From Lentisphaeria bacterium (GTDB taxonomy: Bacteria > Verrucomicrobiota > Lentisphaeria > Victivallales > UBA1829): DNA of 7,112 bases. This document shows positions 6,380 through 7,112 of this stretch, one piece after another. Position 1 is the first letter of the stretch. Every line of letters starts with the position of its first letter. The stretch lies in assembly GCA_017504325.1 (NCBI GenBank), contig JAFVRL010000051.1:1-7112 (forward strand). Reading direction: 5' to 3'. The notes beneath the pieces are model-generated. The model was not told the DNA's origin and made no database searches. It worked only from the letters and a program-made list of their open reading frames with translations. The translations under genes and the position numbers were made by a program.

Positions 6380-6942
6380 TGCGAATAGCAGTTCTTGCCT
6401 TGCAAGGGGATTTTGAGGAACATGAAGCAGTATTCAAACGCCTGAATGTTTCCACTTGCCAGTTGCGGCAGAAAAGTGATCTGGATCTGAAATTCGATGC
6501 TCTTGTCCTGCCCGGTGGAGAAAGCACCGTACAGGGGAAATTACTCCGGGAACTGGATATGTTTGAGCCGCTCCGCTCCCGGATCGAAGAAGGACTGCCT
6601 GTTATGGCGACCTGTGCGGGAACGATCTTACTGGCACAACAGCTTCTGGATGATCCGGTTGTTCATCTCGGAACCATGGGGATCTCTGTACGGCGCAACG
6701 CTTACGGCAGACAGTTGAGCAGCTTTCACACCATCGGAAATTTTGCCGGTTTGAAAGATGTTTCCATGAGTTTCATCAGAGCACCGCAAATCGAATTCTG
6801 CAACCCTGCAGTGGAAGTCCTTGCAGAACATAACGGCAGAATAACTGCCGTAAGACAGAACAATCAACTGGCAATGACATTTCACCCGGAATTGGGAACC
6901 GATTCCAGAGTTGCAGAATATTTTCTTTCGGAAATGCTGTAA
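6379..6942 (+). CDS. pdxT: Pyridoxal 5'-phosphate synthase glutaminase subunit PdxT
   Basis: PdxT hydrolyses glutamine and channels the ammonia to PdxS; the two form a large complex of 12 PdxS and 12 PdxT subunits in known examples. The 187 residues match the family (about 190). The class I glutaminase triad is present: Cys79 in VMATCAG, His169 and Glu171 in FHPEL. LPGGEST (44-50) carries the expected oxyanion-region glycines. The ATG shares its A with the pdxS stop (TGATG, 6377-6381), and there is no good Shine-Dalgarno sequence, so translation is probably coupled to pdxS. Expression should follow the pdxST promoter. Confidence 0.97.
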   Translation: MRIAVLALQGDFEEHEAVFKRLNVSTCQLRQKSDLDLKFDALVLPGGESTVQGKLLRELDMFEPLRSRIEEGLPVMATCAGTILLAQQLLDDPVVHLGTMGISVRRNAYGRQLSSFHTIGNFAGLKDVSMSFIRAPQIEFCNPAVEVLAEHNGRITAVRQNNQLAMTFHPELGTDSRVAEYFLSEML

Positions 6943-6962
6943 TATACTCCGGGAAAAACAAT

Positions 6963-6985
6963 ACGCCCCATTGAAAAGGGGGTGT
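6963..6985 (+). terminator. Short hairpin 20 nt after pdxT
   Basis: ACGCCCC (6963-6969) pairs with GGGGTGT (6979-6985) as a 7-bp stem containing one G-T pair, with a 9-nt loop. Only a broken T-run (TTGTTTT, 6993-6999) follows, so termination here is possible but not strong. Confidence 0.35.
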
Positions 6986-6999
6986 TGCAAAATTGTTTT

Positions 7000-7040
7000 G
7001 TGGGGAAGAAACCTTTTTGAAAAAAGGTTCTCTTCCCCAC
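7000..7040. terminator. Long hairpin, likely terminator or dispersed repeat
   Basis: GTGGGGAAGA (7000-7009) pairs with TCTTCCCCAC (7031-7040), and the inner AACCTTTT (7010-7017) pairs with AAAAGGTT (7022-7029) across a 4-nt TGAA loop, with a single bulged C at 7030. The total stem is 18 bp. On the plus strand it is followed by ACCCCATTTT, a short T-run. It may end the pdxST transcript. Its length and purine/pyrimidine bias would also suit a genome-wide repeat. Confidence 0.55.
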
Positions 7041-7065
7041 ACCCCATTTTCCAAAAACTTTCACC

Positions 7066-7101
7066 GGAATTGCTTTTATTACAAGTAATAAAAGCAATTC
7101 C
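7066..7101. repeat. Perfect 17-bp inverted repeat at the window edge
   Basis: GGAATTGCTTTTATTAC (7066-7082) and its exact complement (7085-7101) are separated by just AA. The following bases (7102-7112) are AT-rich. It could be a bidirectional terminator between pdxT and a gene beyond the window, or the tip of a mobile repeat unit that continues past the window. Confidence 0.6.
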
Positions 7102-7112
7102 AATTTATTTTA

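Overview
The window looks like chromosomal DNA of a Lentisphaerota-type bacterium (Victivallis-like, gut-associated). This is inferred from three things: the large secreted protein with a C-terminal haemolysin-type Ca-binding module, a degraded single-domain GIY-YIG gene set in hairpin-rich DNA, and the PdxR/PdxS/PdxT arrangement. No rRNA or other taxonomic marker is present, so the phylum is only a moderate-confidence guess.

Layout. Positions 1-740 hold no intact gene. A GIY-YIG nuclease gene (328-599) is recognisable but broken by stops and frameshifts. It is preceded by a cluster of hairpins (161-292) and followed by a 28-nt dyad (651-678), and may be a decaying mobile or repeat unit. Two sigma70-like promoters in tandem (822-879) and a strong Shine-Dalgarno sequence lead into an 863-residue RTX-like protein (900-3491). 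It has an N-terminal fibronectin III-like region, a long unrecognised cysteine-containing beta-rich middle, and a C-terminal module with GxGxD-type nonapeptides. A possible small single-pass membrane protein follows (3673-4017) and meets the next gene tail to tail.

The right half is a vitamin B6 locus. A MocR/PdxR-type regulator (minus strand, 5424 to 4012) is divergent from pdxS (5504-6379) and pdxT (6379-6942), which form a TGATG-overlapping operon for the two subunits of pyridoxal 5'-phosphate synthase. The 79-bp divergent intergenic region contains two interlocked, oppositely oriented promoters and three alternating ATACAA-like half-sites, a plausible operator. The regulator lacks the PLP-anchoring lysine (Met315) and the nearby tyrosine (Asn285) of its aminotransferase-like domain, which is unexpected for a protein expected to sense PLP. 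The window ends in three hairpins behind pdxT (6963-7101), two of them long. They may terminate the operon or belong to a dispersed repeat family.

The most notable points are the lysine-less PdxR-like regulator beside pdxST, the decaying GIY-YIG unit with its structured flanks, and the cysteine content and lack of a signal peptide in the RTX-like protein.
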